Counted from the first letter of the stretch, positions 1 through 8,994 are shown. The stretch: 64,000 nucleotides of DNA from Propioniciclava soli (GCF_014858005.1 NZ_JACYOT010000005.1:248001-312000); one strand, 5' to 3'. Numbers and translations: made by a program. Notes: generated by a model from the sequence alone, not told the origin.

Positions 1-799
1 GAATGTCACCCACGTCAGGGAACTCCACCTCCCGGCGGTCCACCACCTCCACGCAGATCACCTGGTTGCGGACGGTGAGGCGGCGCAGGGCGCGCTCCCA
101 CTCGGGCTCGACGGCGGGGTCGAGCTCCGTGTCGCCAGGGGTGAGGAAGTCCGACACCACCACGCGGACGCCGCGGCGCCGCTGGACGCGCGCCAACTGG
201 TCGATGCCACGCGCCAGCGAGTACGGCCCCTCGGCGCGGTCGTGGACGATCGGCTCGGTCAACATGCGGCGCAGCAGCGAGTAGAGCGCCATGCGCCCCG
301 AACGGGCGGGAATGCGCACCAACGTCTCCGGGCGCATCACGAGGCCGCCGAAGCGGTCGCCCATCCGCTGGCTGAGGAAGCCGATGGTGGCGATGGCGGC
401 GATGCCCAGGTCACGCTTGGTGACGCCTTCCGTCCCCCAGTTCATCGACGGGGTGACGTCGAGCATGGCCCACACCTCGAGCTCGCGATCGGCGATCGTG
501 TCCCGCACGTGGGGCGTCCCGGTGCGGGCGGTGACGGCCCAGTCCATGCGGCGGACGTCGTCCTGGCCCGCCACGTACTCGCGGGCGTCGTTGGTCTCCG
601 AACCCGGGCCGGGCAGCAATCCACGGTGATCGCCGTGGAGGAAGCCCTCCATGCGCCGCACGATGGCCAGCTCCAGGCGGCGCAACGCCTGCTCCGGGGC
701 GAGCTTCGACAGCGGCAGGGTCGCCTGGGTGGGCTCGCGCAGCACCGACCCGACGGCCCCGAGGGCGTCCGAGGGTGGGGTGAACGAGACCTGCGCCAC
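1..799 (-). CDS. DUF58 (VWA-like) domain protein, 3' end outside window
   Basis: The minus strand encodes an open frame from a GTG at 799 to the window edge without a stop, so the C-terminus is missing. The translation carries the DUF58 signature: a Gly-rich stretch (LLPGPGSETND, about residue 61), then AREYVAGQDDVRRMDW, and a von Willebrand A-like strand WAMLDVTPSMNWG with the DxTxS metal-site pattern. DUF58 proteins are usually encoded directly beside MoxR AAA+ ATPases and are thought to act as metal-binding partners in chaperone-like assembly of protein or envelope complexes. Here the moxR gene ends only 11 bases upstream in the same direction, so the two are almost certainly co-transcribed. 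The GTG start is chosen because it is the first in-frame start after the moxR stop; no strong Shine-Dalgarno is visible. Confidence 0.85.
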   Translation of the reverse strand, partial: MAQVSFTPPSDALGAVGSVLREPTQATLPLSKLAPEQALRRLELAIVRRMEGFLHGDHRGLLPGPGSETNDAREYVAGQDDVRRMDWAVTARTGTPHVRDTIADRELEVWAMLDVTPSMNWGTEGVTKRDLGIAAIATIGFLSQRMGDRFGGLVMRPETLVRIPARSGRMALYSLLRRMLTEPIVHDRAEGPYSLARGIDQLARVQRRRGVRVVVSDFLTPGDTELDPAVEPEWERALRRLTVRNQVICVEVVDRREVEFPDVGDI

Positions 800-810
800 G
801 CCAGCGCCCG

Positions 811-1854
811 TCAGCCGGGCTGGGAGCCGCCGACGGCGGGCTGCGGCGTCCGAGAGCGCTGGTCGTTCCACACCGGCGTGGGCGCCGGCACCATCGCCAG
901 GATGCGCTCGACGACCTGCACCTGCGACACGTTGTCGGCCACGGCGTCGAACCCGAGCACGACGCGGTGGCTCATCACGTCGGCCGCCACGGCCTGGACG
1001 TCGGTGGGCAGCACGTAGTCCCGACCGTGGATCAGCGCGAGCGCGCGCGCCGCGGCCGTCAGGCCCAGCGTGGCGCGCGACGAGGCGCCGATCTGGATGA
1101 CACCGTCGAGATCGGGCATGCCGAACTCGCCCGGGGTGCGCGTGGCGAGCACGAGCCGCACGATGTACTCCGCGACGAGGTTGTGCACGAACACGTTGGA
1201 CGCCAGGTCCTGCAGCTCGGCGACCCGCTCGGGGTGCAGCAGGTTGCGCGCGGTGGGCGGCGTCACACTCATGCGCCGCAGGATCTCGAACTCCTCGTTG
1301 CCCCGCGGGTACGGCACGTCGACCTTGAGCAGGAAACGGTCGCGCTGCGCCTCGGGCAGCGGGTACACACCCTCGGACTCGATGGGGTTCTGGGTCGCGA
1401 TGACGATGAACGGCTGCGGCACCGGGTAGGTGCGTCCGCCGAGGGAGACCTGCTTCTCGGCCATCAGCTCGAGCATGGCCGACTGCACCTTGGCCGGCGC
1501 ACGGTTGATCTCGTCAGCCAGCACGAAGTTGACGAACACCGGGCCGAGCGCGATGTCGAACTTCTCCTGCTGCGCCGAGTAGATGCGCGTGCCCACGATG
1601 TCGGACGGCACCAGATCGGGCGTGAACTGGATGCGCGCGAATTCACCACCGACCACCTGGGCGAACGTGCGGACCGCCAGCGTCTTCGCCGTGCCCGGCA
1701 CGCCCTCGAGCAACACGTGACCCTTGGCGAGCAGGCCGACCATGAGCTGCTCGACCATGTGCTCCTGCCCGACGATGACGCGCTGGACCTCGGCGATCGC
1801 CTCGCTGAGCTGCTGCGCGGCCTCGCGGACCTCTGCGGTCTGGCTGCTGGACAA
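811..1854 (-). CDS. MoxR-family AAA+ ATPase
   Basis: This is a MoxR-type AAA+ ATPase of about 347 residues, the usual size. Walker A is GVPGTAKT (about residues 51-58) and Walker B is LADEINRA (about 112-119), followed by a sensor-1 region (FIVIATQNPIESEG) and the C-terminal AAA lid. MoxR ATPases work with VWA or DUF58 partners in assembly and activation of protein complexes, and the DUF58 gene lies directly downstream. The start is uncertain: AGGAGGT at 1865-1859 is immediately followed by GTG at 1860, which is too close, while TTG at 1854 lies 5 nt after AGGAGG and fits better. An ATG at 1911 would add 19 residues with no family match. The gene is divergent from the membrane protein gene at 1992. 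Confidence 0.93.
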   Translation of the reverse strand: MSSSQTAEVREAAQQLSEAIAEVQRVIVGQEHMVEQLMVGLLAKGHVLLEGVPGTAKTLAVRTFAQVVGGEFARIQFTPDLVPSDIVGTRIYSAQQEKFDIALGPVFVNFVLADEINRAPAKVQSAMLELMAEKQVSLGGRTYPVPQPFIVIATQNPIESEGVYPLPEAQRDRFLLKVDVPYPRGNEEFEILRRMSVTPPTARNLLHPERVAELQDLASNVFVHNLVAEYIVRLVLATRTPGEFGMPDLDGVIQIGASSRATLGLTAAARALALIHGRDYVLPTDVQAVAADVMSHRVVLGFDAVADNVSQVQVVERILAMVPAPTPVWNDQRSRTPQPAVGGSQPG

Positions 1855-1991
1855 CGCCACCTCCTGGAACACTGCTCCCTTGCGGGGCCGGGAACTCGAT
1901 GCGGGACACACCCTACCCGCTGGCCCCGACAGCCGAACTCGGCACGGCCCGGGGTGGGCACGCGTTGCCCCACCGGGCAGAATGGGCGGCG

Positions 1992-2897
1992 ATGAGCACT
2001 TCCGAGGCCCCCGAGCCGCAGGCCGAGCCCGACGCCGACCCCGGCGCCGGCGCCGCCTCCGGTGATCGCGCGCTGCTGCACCCCCTGCTGGCCGACGACC
2101 CGCCGAGCGTCGGGGGCCGCTGGTTGGACGCGCGCGTGGCGGCCTCGCCCTCCGGCGTCGCGTTCACGGCCCACGACGACCACAACACCCCGGCGCTGCT
2201 CGTCATGCTGTCCGAGGGCGCCTCGGCGGACGCCGCCGCCGTCGACCGGTTCGCCGGCACCGTGAACAAGATGCACATCGACACCGTGCTCGCGCGCGGC
2301 GGCCGGGGGCAGGGCGAGGGACGCCTCGGCCACACGTTCGCCCCCGGGCCGGCCACGCCCGCCGCCCCGGACGAGCGGCCGAACGCCCCCTGGGTGGCGC
2401 TCGCCTTCGACGGCAGTTCCCGCGCGGTCGACGAGGCCGAGCGCGTGCTCGCCGAGGTCGATCTGTCCTGGCTGCCGCAGCAGGGCCGCCCCGCCGGCCC
2501 CGACTACCGGCTCCCCTGGATCGACAAGGTCGCCCCCGGGCTCTCACGGCCCTGGCCGCTGCCGTGGCCCGGCCGGGGCGACCGCGCCGGGTGGGGAACG
2601 CTGCTGCTCTCCTGGCTCATCATGATGCTGCTCATGGCGCTCGCCATCCTCGTCGCCATCCTGCTGTTCCAGGCCGCGCCCCCGCAGAGCCCGCCGCCGC
2701 CCGTCCCGACGGAGTCCACCGAATCCCCGCCCCCGAGCCCCGACTCGGCCTCGCCGTCCCCCGACACCGCCTCCCCGTCGCCGGACAGCGCGTCCCCGTC
2801 CCCGGACTCGGCCTCGCCGAGCCCCCAGAGCGGCTCCCCCGAGCCCTCGCCGTCCGGCAGCCCCGGCGGCTCGCCGTCACCCAACAGCCGCCTGTGA
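1992..2897 (+). CDS. Membrane protein with Pro/Ser-rich extracellular tail
   Basis: This 301-residue protein matches no family that I recognise. An acidic Pro/Ala N-terminus (1-30) leads into a soluble domain of about 150 residues, a Pro/Trp-rich juxtamembrane stretch, one strongly hydrophobic segment near residues 200-225 (LLLSWLIMMLLMALAIL and on), and a C-terminal tail built of SPSPDSA-like heptads. The tail is probably outside the cell or in the wall. A CAGAAT hexamer ends 8 nt before the ATG, suggesting a leaderless or nearly leaderless transcript divergent from moxR. Its TGA overlaps the GTG of the HAD hydrolase gene (GTGA), so the two are translationally coupled. Function unknown. Confidence 0.8.
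   Translation: MSTSEAPEPQAEPDADPGAGAASGDRALLHPLLADDPPSVGGRWLDARVAASPSGVAFTAHDDHNTPALLVMLSEGASADAAAVDRFAGTVNKMHIDTVLARGGRGQGEGRLGHTFAPGPATPAAPDERPNAPWVALAFDGSSRAVDEAERVLAEVDLSWLPQQGRPAGPDYRLPWIDKVAPGLSRPWPLPWPGRGDRAGWGTLLLSWLIMMLLMALAILVAILLFQAAPPQSPPPPVPTESTESPPPSPDSASPSPDTASPSPDSASPSPDSASPSPQSGSPEPSPSGSPGGSPSPNSRL
2734..2860 (+). repeat. Tandem repeat encoding SPSPDSA heptads
   Basis: About five imperfect 21-bp units encode Ser-Pro-Ser-Pro-Asp-Ser/Thr-Ala heptads at the end of the membrane protein gene. Such Pro/Ser tails usually act as wall-spanning spacers. Copy number is likely to vary between strains, but that is inference. Confidence 0.7.
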
Positions 2898-3748
2898 TCC
2901 GGCTGGTCGCGACCGACCTCGACGGCACCCTGCTCGGCCCCGACGGGCGCATCGCGCCCGGTGACGTCGCCGCGCTCCACGCCGCGGCCGCGGCCGGCGT
3001 CCACCTCGTGGTGGCCACCGGACGCCCCGCCCGGTGGCTGGGGTGCCTGGAGCCCATCGCGGGCGCGCGGCCCCACGTCATCGTCAGCAACGGCGCGGCG
3101 GTGGTCGACCTGGCCTCCGGTGTCATCGTGCGGCGCCATCCCCTGCCCCGCGCCACGCTCACCTCCCTGGCGGACGCGCTGCGGACCGCCTTCCCCGGCG
3201 TCCTGCTCGCCCTGGAGCACGGCGAGGTGTTCGGCTGCGAGCCCGGCTGGGTCTCCGCGTTCCCCGACACGAGCCGCACCACCGATACCGAGAACGCCGT
3301 CACCGTGCGCGCGCCCTTCGAGGAGTTGCTCGATCGCGTCACGCCCGTGGTGAAGCTGTTGGCGCTGGCGCCGGCGGCCGGGCCGGTGGGCGATGTGGAC
3401 GCCTTCGCCGACGCCGCGGCCCACCACCTGGGCGAGCGTGCCGTCGTGACCCATTCGGTGTTGCCCGGCCACCGCGCCCTGCTGGAGATCAGCGCGCCCG
3501 GGGTGTCCAAGGCGTCCGCCCTCGCCGAGTTGTGCGCCGAGCGGGACGTGGCGCCGGCCCACGTCGCCGCGTTCGGCGACATGCCGAATGACCTGGCCCT
3601 GCTGGAGTTCGCCGGTCGGCCCTTCGCGATGGGCAACGCGCACCCGACGCTGCGAGCGCGCTTCGAGGTGGTGGGCACCAACGCCGACGGCGGCGTCGGC
3701 ACCACGCTCACCCGGCTGCTGGCCGAGGCCGACGACCTCCCCGGCTGA
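2894..3748 (+). CDS. Cof-type HAD-IIB family hydrolase
   Basis: This 284-residue protein is a haloacid-dehalogenase-superfamily phosphatase of the Cof/IIB type. Motif I is ATDLDGTLLG at the N-terminus with the nucleophilic Asp; motif II lies in VVATGRPARW; a motif III Lys region and motif IV FGDMPNDLALLEFAG, with the metal-binding Asp residues, are near residues 230-245. The IIB cap domain sits between motifs II and III. These enzymes dephosphorylate sugar phosphates, nucleotides or flavin intermediates; the substrate cannot be read from sequence. The GTG start at 2894 is set by motif I and by the 4-base GTGA overlap with the preceding gene. Confidence 0.9.
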   Translation: MIRLVATDLDGTLLGPDGRIAPGDVAALHAAAAAGVHLVVATGRPARWLGCLEPIAGARPHVIVSNGAAVVDLASGVIVRRHPLPRATLTSLADALRTAFPGVLLALEHGEVFGCEPGWVSAFPDTSRTTDTENAVTVRAPFEELLDRVTPVVKLLALAPAAGPVGDVDAFADAAAHHLGERAVVTHSVLPGHRALLEISAPGVSKASALAELCAERDVAPAHVAAFGDMPNDLALLEFAGRPFAMGNAHPTLRARFEVVGTNADGGVGTTLTRLLAEADDLPG

Positions 3749-4050
3749 ACCCAGCAGCGGCCGGAGCCCGCCCAGTTGCGCTCCGTTGCTTCGCCTGCAA
3801 CAAGGAAGGCACCTGCACCCTGCCCGCCCCGACGTCACGGACCGTGTCGGGCCTAGCCACGGGCTCCGGTGTCGAAAAGCCCCTGCGCGCCACGCCGTGG
3901 CAACCGCTCACGAGGGTATTCGCTTACCGCTCAACAATGATGAATTGGGCCCTCTCATTCCCCAGCCATCAGTCCTACTGTTGAAGTGAAGGAACCCGCA
4001 ACGGATTCGACGTCGCATCCCGAGCTCAGACAGGAAGGACGCGACGGCAG
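3749..4050. other. 302-bp intergenic region before the glucan operon
   Basis: No convincing gene is visible. The stretch 3915-3985 is clearly more AT-rich than its surroundings, as expected for a promoter; TACTGT at 3976-3981 is a possible -10 box but no good -35 accompanies it. AGGAAGGA at about 4031-4038 is a plausible ribosome-binding site for the ATG at 4051. I looked for a cyclic-di-GMP or cyclic-di-AMP riboswitch, which could be expected before a polysaccharide synthase, and did not recognise one. Confidence 0.5.
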
Positions 4051-6048
4051 ATGGCTGCTGCAAGCATCACTCCCCAGGCACCCTTGGTGCTCGAGGAGAC
4101 CAACGACCTGGCCCGGGTGGACGCCCACGTCCCCCGGTCCCGCCGCCAGGCAACCCGCAACCCCTACTCCCCCGTGATGGTGGCCGTGTCGCTGATGGCC
4201 CTCATCGGAATTCTCGCGTACGCCTGGTTCCTGCTGAATCCGGCCAACCGCGGTGACCTGCTGCCCTGGTTGTTGGTGATCTTCGCCGAGGTCACCCTCA
4301 TCTTCCACGCGCTCATGAGCATGTGGACGGTGCTGTCGGGCATTCGCAACCCTCGCACCTTCGCCTTCCACCAGGCGAAGTCCGAACTCTACGACGCCGA
4401 CGCGAACGCGGAGCGGGGCGTGAGCCACGACCCCACCCGCTGGCCGATGTTCCTGGGCAGCCAGGAGGTCGCGGCCGACCTGCTCATCACCGTGTACGGC
4501 GAGCCGGTCGACGTCATCCGCAAGACGGCCGAGGCCGCCCTGGCGGTGCGCGGGGCCCACGGCACCTGGATCCTCGACGACGGCCGCTCCGACGAGGTCC
4601 GCGACCTCGCCGCCGAGCTGGGGTGCAGCTACGTGCGGCGCCTCACCAGTCACGGCGCCAAGGCCGGCAACGTCAACAACGCGCTGACCGTCGCCAAGGC
4701 GCCGTTCTTCGTCATTCTCGACGCCGACTTCGTGCCCCGGCCGGAGTTCCTCGAGGAGACCCTGCCGTTCATGGTCGACAACAACGTGGCCCTGGTGCAG
4801 ACTCCGCAGACCTACGGCAACATGCACAACATCATCTCCCGCGGCGCCGGTTACATGCAGACGATGTTCTACCGGTTCGTCCAGCCGGGCCGCAACGAGT
4901 TCAATGCGGCCTTCTCGGTGGGCACCAACGTGCTCTACCGGCGCGCCGCGGTGCTCGACATCGGTGGCCTGTACACCGACTCCAAGTCCGAGGACGTGTG
5001 GACATCGCTGCTGCTCCACGAGCGGGGCTGGCGCTCCATCTACATCCCCAACACCCTGGCGGTCGGGGACGCCCCGGAGACCATCGAGGCCTACACCAAG
5101 CAGCAGCAACGGTGGGCGACGGGCGGCTTCGAAATCCTGCTCACCCATTTCCCGTTCAGCCCGCGCCGCCGGCTGACGCTCGACCAGCGGTTCATGTACT
5201 TCGTGACCGCCACGCACTACCTCACGGGCATCGCCCCGGGCATCCTGCTCTTCGTCCCCGCCCTGGAGATCTTCTTCGACCTGCGGCCGGTGAACCTCAC
5301 CGTCGGCCCCTTTGAGTGGTTCCTGTTCTACGCCGGTTTCTACCTCCTGCAGATCCTGCTCGCCGGCCTGACGCTCGGCACGTTCCGCTGGGAGGTGCTC
5401 CTGCTCGCGCAGTGCTCCTTCCCCATCTACCTGCGCGCCTTCAAGAACGCCTTCATCGGGGTCGACACCAAGTGGAGCGTCACCGGCGCCACCGGCGGCA
5501 AGGTCTCCCCGTTCAACTTCATCATCCCGCAGGTGCTGGTGTGGGTGTTCCTGATCTGCGCGACCTCCGTCTCGGTCTATCGGGACATGTCGCTCGGCCA
5601 CCTCAACATCGCCACGATCTGGAACGGCATCAACCTCGTGGCGCTCACGGCGTTCATGGTCGTGGCATACCTCGAGGGCCGCGCCGCCGTCGGCAGCGCA
5701 CGGGCCGCCGCGGCGACGCCGCTCCCGGACCCCGTCGAGTCGAGCCCGGAGCCCCTCCCCTCGGTCGTCGAGGTGCTGGACCGCTCGGCCATCGAGGGCG
5801 CCCGGCGCGACGTCGACTCGCTGCTCGCGGGCCGCGAGCCCGCCATGGCCGTCGAGCCCTCCACGCTCCTGCTCGCCCAGCGCTACACCCCGGGGGACTC
5901 CCAACTCGGCGTCATGCCCGTGCCGGTCCGCCGCGGCCGCGGACTGGACGCCTCCGTCATCCCGGCGCCGCGCCGCGCGGCGGCGTCCCTGCCCGCCACC
6001 ACCGAACCCACCGTTCCCACCACTGACACCCAGGAGGTTTTCCGATGA
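4051..6048 (+). CDS. BcsA-like GT2 beta-glucan synthase
   Basis: A 665-residue processive family-2 glycosyltransferase of the cellulose/curdlan/mixed-linkage-glucan synthase type. Two N-terminal membrane spans (about 43-63 and 72-92) precede the cytosolic GT domain, which carries DDG (about 176), the DAD metal-binding motif (224-226), an SED motif in place of the usual TED (313-315) and QQQRW (351-355, the QxxRW acceptor-binding motif). Four further spans follow (about 390-543). The last 120 residues are Ala/Pro-rich and show no PilZ domain, so direct cyclic-di-GMP control as in BcsA is not evident. ATGA overlap couples it to the HlyD-like gene. The polymer linkage is inferred from the GH81 partner: probably a beta-1,3-containing glucan rather than cellulose. 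Confidence 0.88.
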   Translation: MAAASITPQAPLVLEETNDLARVDAHVPRSRRQATRNPYSPVMVAVSLMALIGILAYAWFLLNPANRGDLLPWLLVIFAEVTLIFHALMSMWTVLSGIRNPRTFAFHQAKSELYDADANAERGVSHDPTRWPMFLGSQEVAADLLITVYGEPVDVIRKTAEAALAVRGAHGTWILDDGRSDEVRDLAAELGCSYVRRLTSHGAKAGNVNNALTVAKAPFFVILDADFVPRPEFLEETLPFMVDNNVALVQTPQTYGNMHNIISRGAGYMQTMFYRFVQPGRNEFNAAFSVGTNVLYRRAAVLDIGGLYTDSKSEDVWTSLLLHERGWRSIYIPNTLAVGDAPETIEAYTKQQQRWATGGFEILLTHFPFSPRRRLTLDQRFMYFVTATHYLTGIAPGILLFVPALEIFFDLRPVNLTVGPFEWFLFYAGFYLLQILLAGLTLGTFRWEVLLLAQCSFPIYLRAFKNAFIGVDTKWSVTGATGGKVSPFNFIIPQVLVWVFLICATSVSVYRDMSLGHLNIATIWNGINLVALTAFMVVAYLEGRAAVGSARAAAATPLPDPVESSPEPLPSVVEVLDRSAIEGARRDVDSLLAGREPAMAVEPSTLLLAQRYTPGDSQLGVMPVPVRRGRGLDASVIPAPRRAAASLPATTEPTVPTTDTQEVFR

Positions 6049-6782
6049 CCTGGAGCAACCGATTCCGACTCTGGGGCGGCGTGGCCGCCGTCCTCGTGAT
6101 CATGGTCCTGCTGACCCTGCTCTACAACCAGCGGCAGTCCCGCGTCGCATCCGTCACCGCCACCGTCGACGCCCCCTCGGCCCTGGTCGGCTCCAACTAC
6201 GCCGGCGTCCTCACCGAGACCTTCATCACCGCGGGCCAGGACGTCGCAGCCGGCGACCGGCTCTTCACCGTCGTCAGCCCGGACGTGCAGAACGCCGTCG
6301 CCAACGGCCTGAACGTCGCCGACACCGCGGCCTACACCGTGGACGAGGAGACCGGCACCGTCACCTATCTCGCCGTCATCGATGGCCAGGTGACCGACGT
6401 CGCCGCGACCGCCGGCTCCTTCGTCAACAGCGGCACCTCGCTCGCGACGATCGCCGCGAGCAGCCCCAAGACCGTGGTGGCACGGTTCGAACTCGAACCG
6501 GTGGACTACAGCCGCGTCGAGACGGGGGCTCGCGTCATCGTGAACCTGGCCGACAACACCAAGCTCGAGGGGGAGGTGACCGACGTGTCCGTCGTCACCG
6601 ACAACGGCGAGGCCATCACCGTAGCGTACGTCACGGTTCCGACCATCACCGACGCGGCCTATGCCCAGCTGACCCGCGCCGGTTCGCCCGTGCAGGCCAT
6701 CATGGAACTGCGCGACGACGGCCTGCTCGCCGGCCCGACGCAGGCCTTCCGCGGGTTCCTGACCCAGATCGGTCTGCGTTGA
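6045..6782 (+). CDS. HlyD-like membrane-anchored adaptor
   Basis: A 245-residue protein with one N-terminal membrane span (about residues 10-27) followed by an extracytoplasmic beta-rich region resembling the biotinyl-lipoyl/beta-barrel parts of HlyD-type membrane fusion proteins: FITAGQDVAAGDRLFTV followed later by IDGQVTDVAATAGSFVNSG is the usual paired lipoyl half-motif. The long coiled-coil hairpin of Gram-negative adaptors is absent, which suits a cell without an outer membrane. HlyD-like partners are known beside some glucan synthases, for example in mixed-linkage beta-glucan systems. It overlaps the synthase gene by ATGA and the glucanase gene by one base (TGATG), so the three are translated as a unit. 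Its role is probably to guide or regulate polymer export. Confidence 0.8.
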   Translation: MTWSNRFRLWGGVAAVLVIMVLLTLLYNQRQSRVASVTATVDAPSALVGSNYAGVLTETFITAGQDVAAGDRLFTVVSPDVQNAVANGLNVADTAAYTVDEETGTVTYLAVIDGQVTDVAATAGSFVNSGTSLATIAASSPKTVVARFELEPVDYSRVETGARVIVNLADNTKLEGEVTDVSVVTDNGEAITVAYVTVPTITDAAYAQLTRAGSPVQAIMELRDDGLLAGPTQAFRGFLTQIGLR

Positions 6783-8794
6783 TGAAGGCCCTGCGCCCCG
6801 TCGCGCTCGCCGCGGCGCTCGTGCTCACGCTGGGTGCCTGCACGGGCATCCAGCCCCAGGGCACCGCCCCGTCCGAGACCCCCGCGGTCTCGGGCGGCGA
6901 CGGTGCCGTGTTCGAGGCGTCCGCCCTCGCCGAGCAGGTGGCCGCGCTGCCGCAGGAGGAGGGGCTCGACCTGCAGGCCGACCGCCTCGCCGACGGCCTG
7001 GTGCCGCCCACCAACCGGTGGTTCTCGGGGCTCGTCTTCGGCGAGGAGCCGATGCCCGTCTTCCCGATGCCCTACGCCTTCGGCCTCACCGACGCCGGGT
7101 TCGGCTTCAACCTGCCCGTGGTCACGGCGGCGGAGAAGGTCATCACGGGCCCGTACGCCCCCGAGATCACCCTGCTCCTGCCGGATGCCCCCGCGTGGCA
7201 GGTGAGCGCGTACGACACGGCGACGGTGACCCTCACCGACACCGTGTCCCACGGCTCGCTGGTGCTCGCGCAGGGCTCGCCGTTCCTGACGTTCACCGCG
7301 GACGCCGCCACCGAGCTGACCTCCTCGGGCGCCGTCTGGGCCGCCGACGGCGACCGCTGGACCACCACGGTCGGCGACCACACGTGGGTGCTCCTCGGCG
7401 AGGGCGTCCGGGTCGCCGGCGAGTCGATCTCGGTGGACGCCGGCGGTCACGCCACCTGGTTCGCCCTGCCCGAGGGCGGGGACGCCGACGCGCTGGCCGC
7501 CCTGGCCGCGCCGGTCACCGGATCGACGCTGAGCTACACCGTCGAGGGCGAGGAGGCGTCCACCACGCTGAGCTACGCCACCGCCGGGGGTGAAACGGCG
7601 GTGGCCGCGATGCCCCACCAGGCGTCCACCGACTGCTCACTCGGCACCTACGCGAGCATCTACGGCACGCTCGCGGTGTGCGCCGGGTCGGAGCTGACGT
7701 GGACCTCACCGACCCAGCCGGCCAACGCGGGGCTGGACCTGGCGGGGCTCTCGGACGCCCAGCGCGCCGAGCTCGGCGAGGCGCTGGTCGCCGACGTGGC
7801 GAGCGACCCGGACTACCCTGCCGACACCTACTTCGGCGGCAAGGCGCTGCAGCGCGACGCCATGCTGTGGCAGATCGCGACCCAGCTCGGCGACGAGGCG
7901 TCCGCCGCCACGCTGCGCGCCAAGATCGTGGAGACCATGGACCTGTGGACCGATCCGGAGCGCTGCGCGAGCGCCGACGCGTTCTGCTTCGTCTACGACA
8001 CCACCAACCGCGGTGTCGTGGGCCGCGTGGCGACGTTCGACGCCGACCGGTACAACGACCACCACTTCCACTACGGCTACTTCCTGTACGCCGCGGGCGT
8101 GCTGGCCGCCGACGATCCCGAGCTCGCCGAACGCTGGGCACCGGTGATGGACCTGCTGGCCGCCGACATCGCGTCGTCCGAGCCGAACGACTTCTTTCCC
8201 GAACGCCGGACGTTCGACGTGTACGCGTCGCACTCGTGGGCGTCCGGCACCTCGCCGTTCGCCGACGGCAACAACCAGGAGTCCGTCTCGGAGGCGATCA
8301 ACGCCTGGGCGGGGTTGACGCTGTGGGCCCGCGCGTCCGGCAACGACCCGCTCGAGGTCGAAGGCACGTGGCTGCAGGCGCTGGAGGCGCAGGCGGCCCG
8401 CGCGTACTGGACCGACTTTGACACCACCGAGCCGGCCTACGACGGCTTCGCCCACCAGATCACCTCGCTCGTGTGGGGCGGCAAGCGGGACTACGCCACG
8501 TGGTTCTCCGCCGAGCCGGCCGCCATGTTGGCGATCCTGGTGATTCCCGCCAGCCCGTCGTCGGAGTTCCTCGCCGGTGATTCCGAGCGCATCCGCGCCA
8601 ACGTCGCCGAGGCGACCGCGACCGGCGGGTACGCCCAGACCTACGGCGACTACCTGCTCATGTACCGGGCGCTCGCGGGGCAGGAGGACGCCGCCGAGGC
8701 CCTCGACACGGCCCGGTCGTTGCCCGATGAGTTCATCGACGACGGCAACTCGCGCACCTACCTGCTGGCGTTCTGCATGGCCCAGGCCACCTGA
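6782..8794 (+). CDS. GH81 endo-beta-1,3-glucanase lipoprotein
   Basis: A 670-residue secreted lipoprotein: the signal peptide ends in LTLGAC, a lipobox, then a short linker. The rest matches glycoside hydrolase family 81 endo-1,3-beta-glucanases: PPTNRWFSGLVFG at the start of the N-terminal domain, NDHHFHYGYFLYAAG near residue 426, and GNNQESVSEAINAW with Glu500 and Glu504, the segment holding the proposed catalytic glutamates. It is encoded in an overlapping operon with a GT2 glucan synthase, in the position where cellulose operons carry a cellulase such as BcsZ. The likely role is trimming or releasing a beta-1,3-linked glucan at the cell surface. A purely nutritional role in degrading external glucan is possible but fits the operon less well. 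Confidence 0.88.
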   Translation: MKALRPVALAAALVLTLGACTGIQPQGTAPSETPAVSGGDGAVFEASALAEQVAALPQEEGLDLQADRLADGLVPPTNRWFSGLVFGEEPMPVFPMPYAFGLTDAGFGFNLPVVTAAEKVITGPYAPEITLLLPDAPAWQVSAYDTATVTLTDTVSHGSLVLAQGSPFLTFTADAATELTSSGAVWAADGDRWTTTVGDHTWVLLGEGVRVAGESISVDAGGHATWFALPEGGDADALAALAAPVTGSTLSYTVEGEEASTTLSYATAGGETAVAAMPHQASTDCSLGTYASIYGTLAVCAGSELTWTSPTQPANAGLDLAGLSDAQRAELGEALVADVASDPDYPADTYFGGKALQRDAMLWQIATQLGDEASAATLRAKIVETMDLWTDPERCASADAFCFVYDTTNRGVVGRVATFDADRYNDHHFHYGYFLYAAGVLAADDPELAERWAPVMDLLAADIASSEPNDFFPERRTFDVYASHSWASGTSPFADGNNQESVSEAINAWAGLTLWARASGNDPLEVEGTWLQALEAQAARAYWTDFDTTEPAYDGFAHQITSLVWGGKRDYATWFSAEPAAMLAILVIPASPSSEFLAGDSERIRANVAEATATGGYAQTYGDYLLMYRALAGQEDAAEALDTARSLPDEFIDDGNSRTYLLAFCMAQAT

Positions 8795-8845
8795 GCCCGG
8801 CCCACCCTGAACCGGGGGTCGGCCGGCGAACCGGCCCCCTCCTGG

Positions 8846-8918
8846 CGACACTCACGCCCGTGAGGAGTTCCGCTCCTGTCACAGGTTCCTTCACGGGGCT
8901 CCGCGGGCGTGAGTGTCG
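8846..8918. repeat. Long inverted repeat with perfect 15-bp ends
   Basis: The 15-mer CGACACTCACGCCCG at 8846-8860 recurs as its exact reverse complement at 8904-8918, separated by 43 nt. It lies between the glucanase stop and the convergent zincin gene, so it may serve as a bidirectional terminator. The end CGACACTCAC is shared with the outer end of the 74-bp elements at 14922 and elsewhere, so it may be a distant relative of that family. Confidence 0.7.
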
Positions 8919-8994
8919 TCCTTCATTGTGCGCCACCCGAACCCGCATTGTGGGGAATCTCTCCCGACGCCCGCCGGGGGCCGCGTGCCCCGGC

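Noticed and set aside
3749-4050. Possible cyclic-dinucleotide riboswitch before the glucan synthase
   Set aside because: I could not identify the conserved cores of the known classes; only a weak promoter-like AT-rich stretch is present.
4051-8794. Cellulose synthesis operon (bcs)
   Set aside because: There is no BcsB, PilZ domain or GH8 cellulase; the GH81 partner argues for a beta-1,3-linked product, so bcs gene names were not used.
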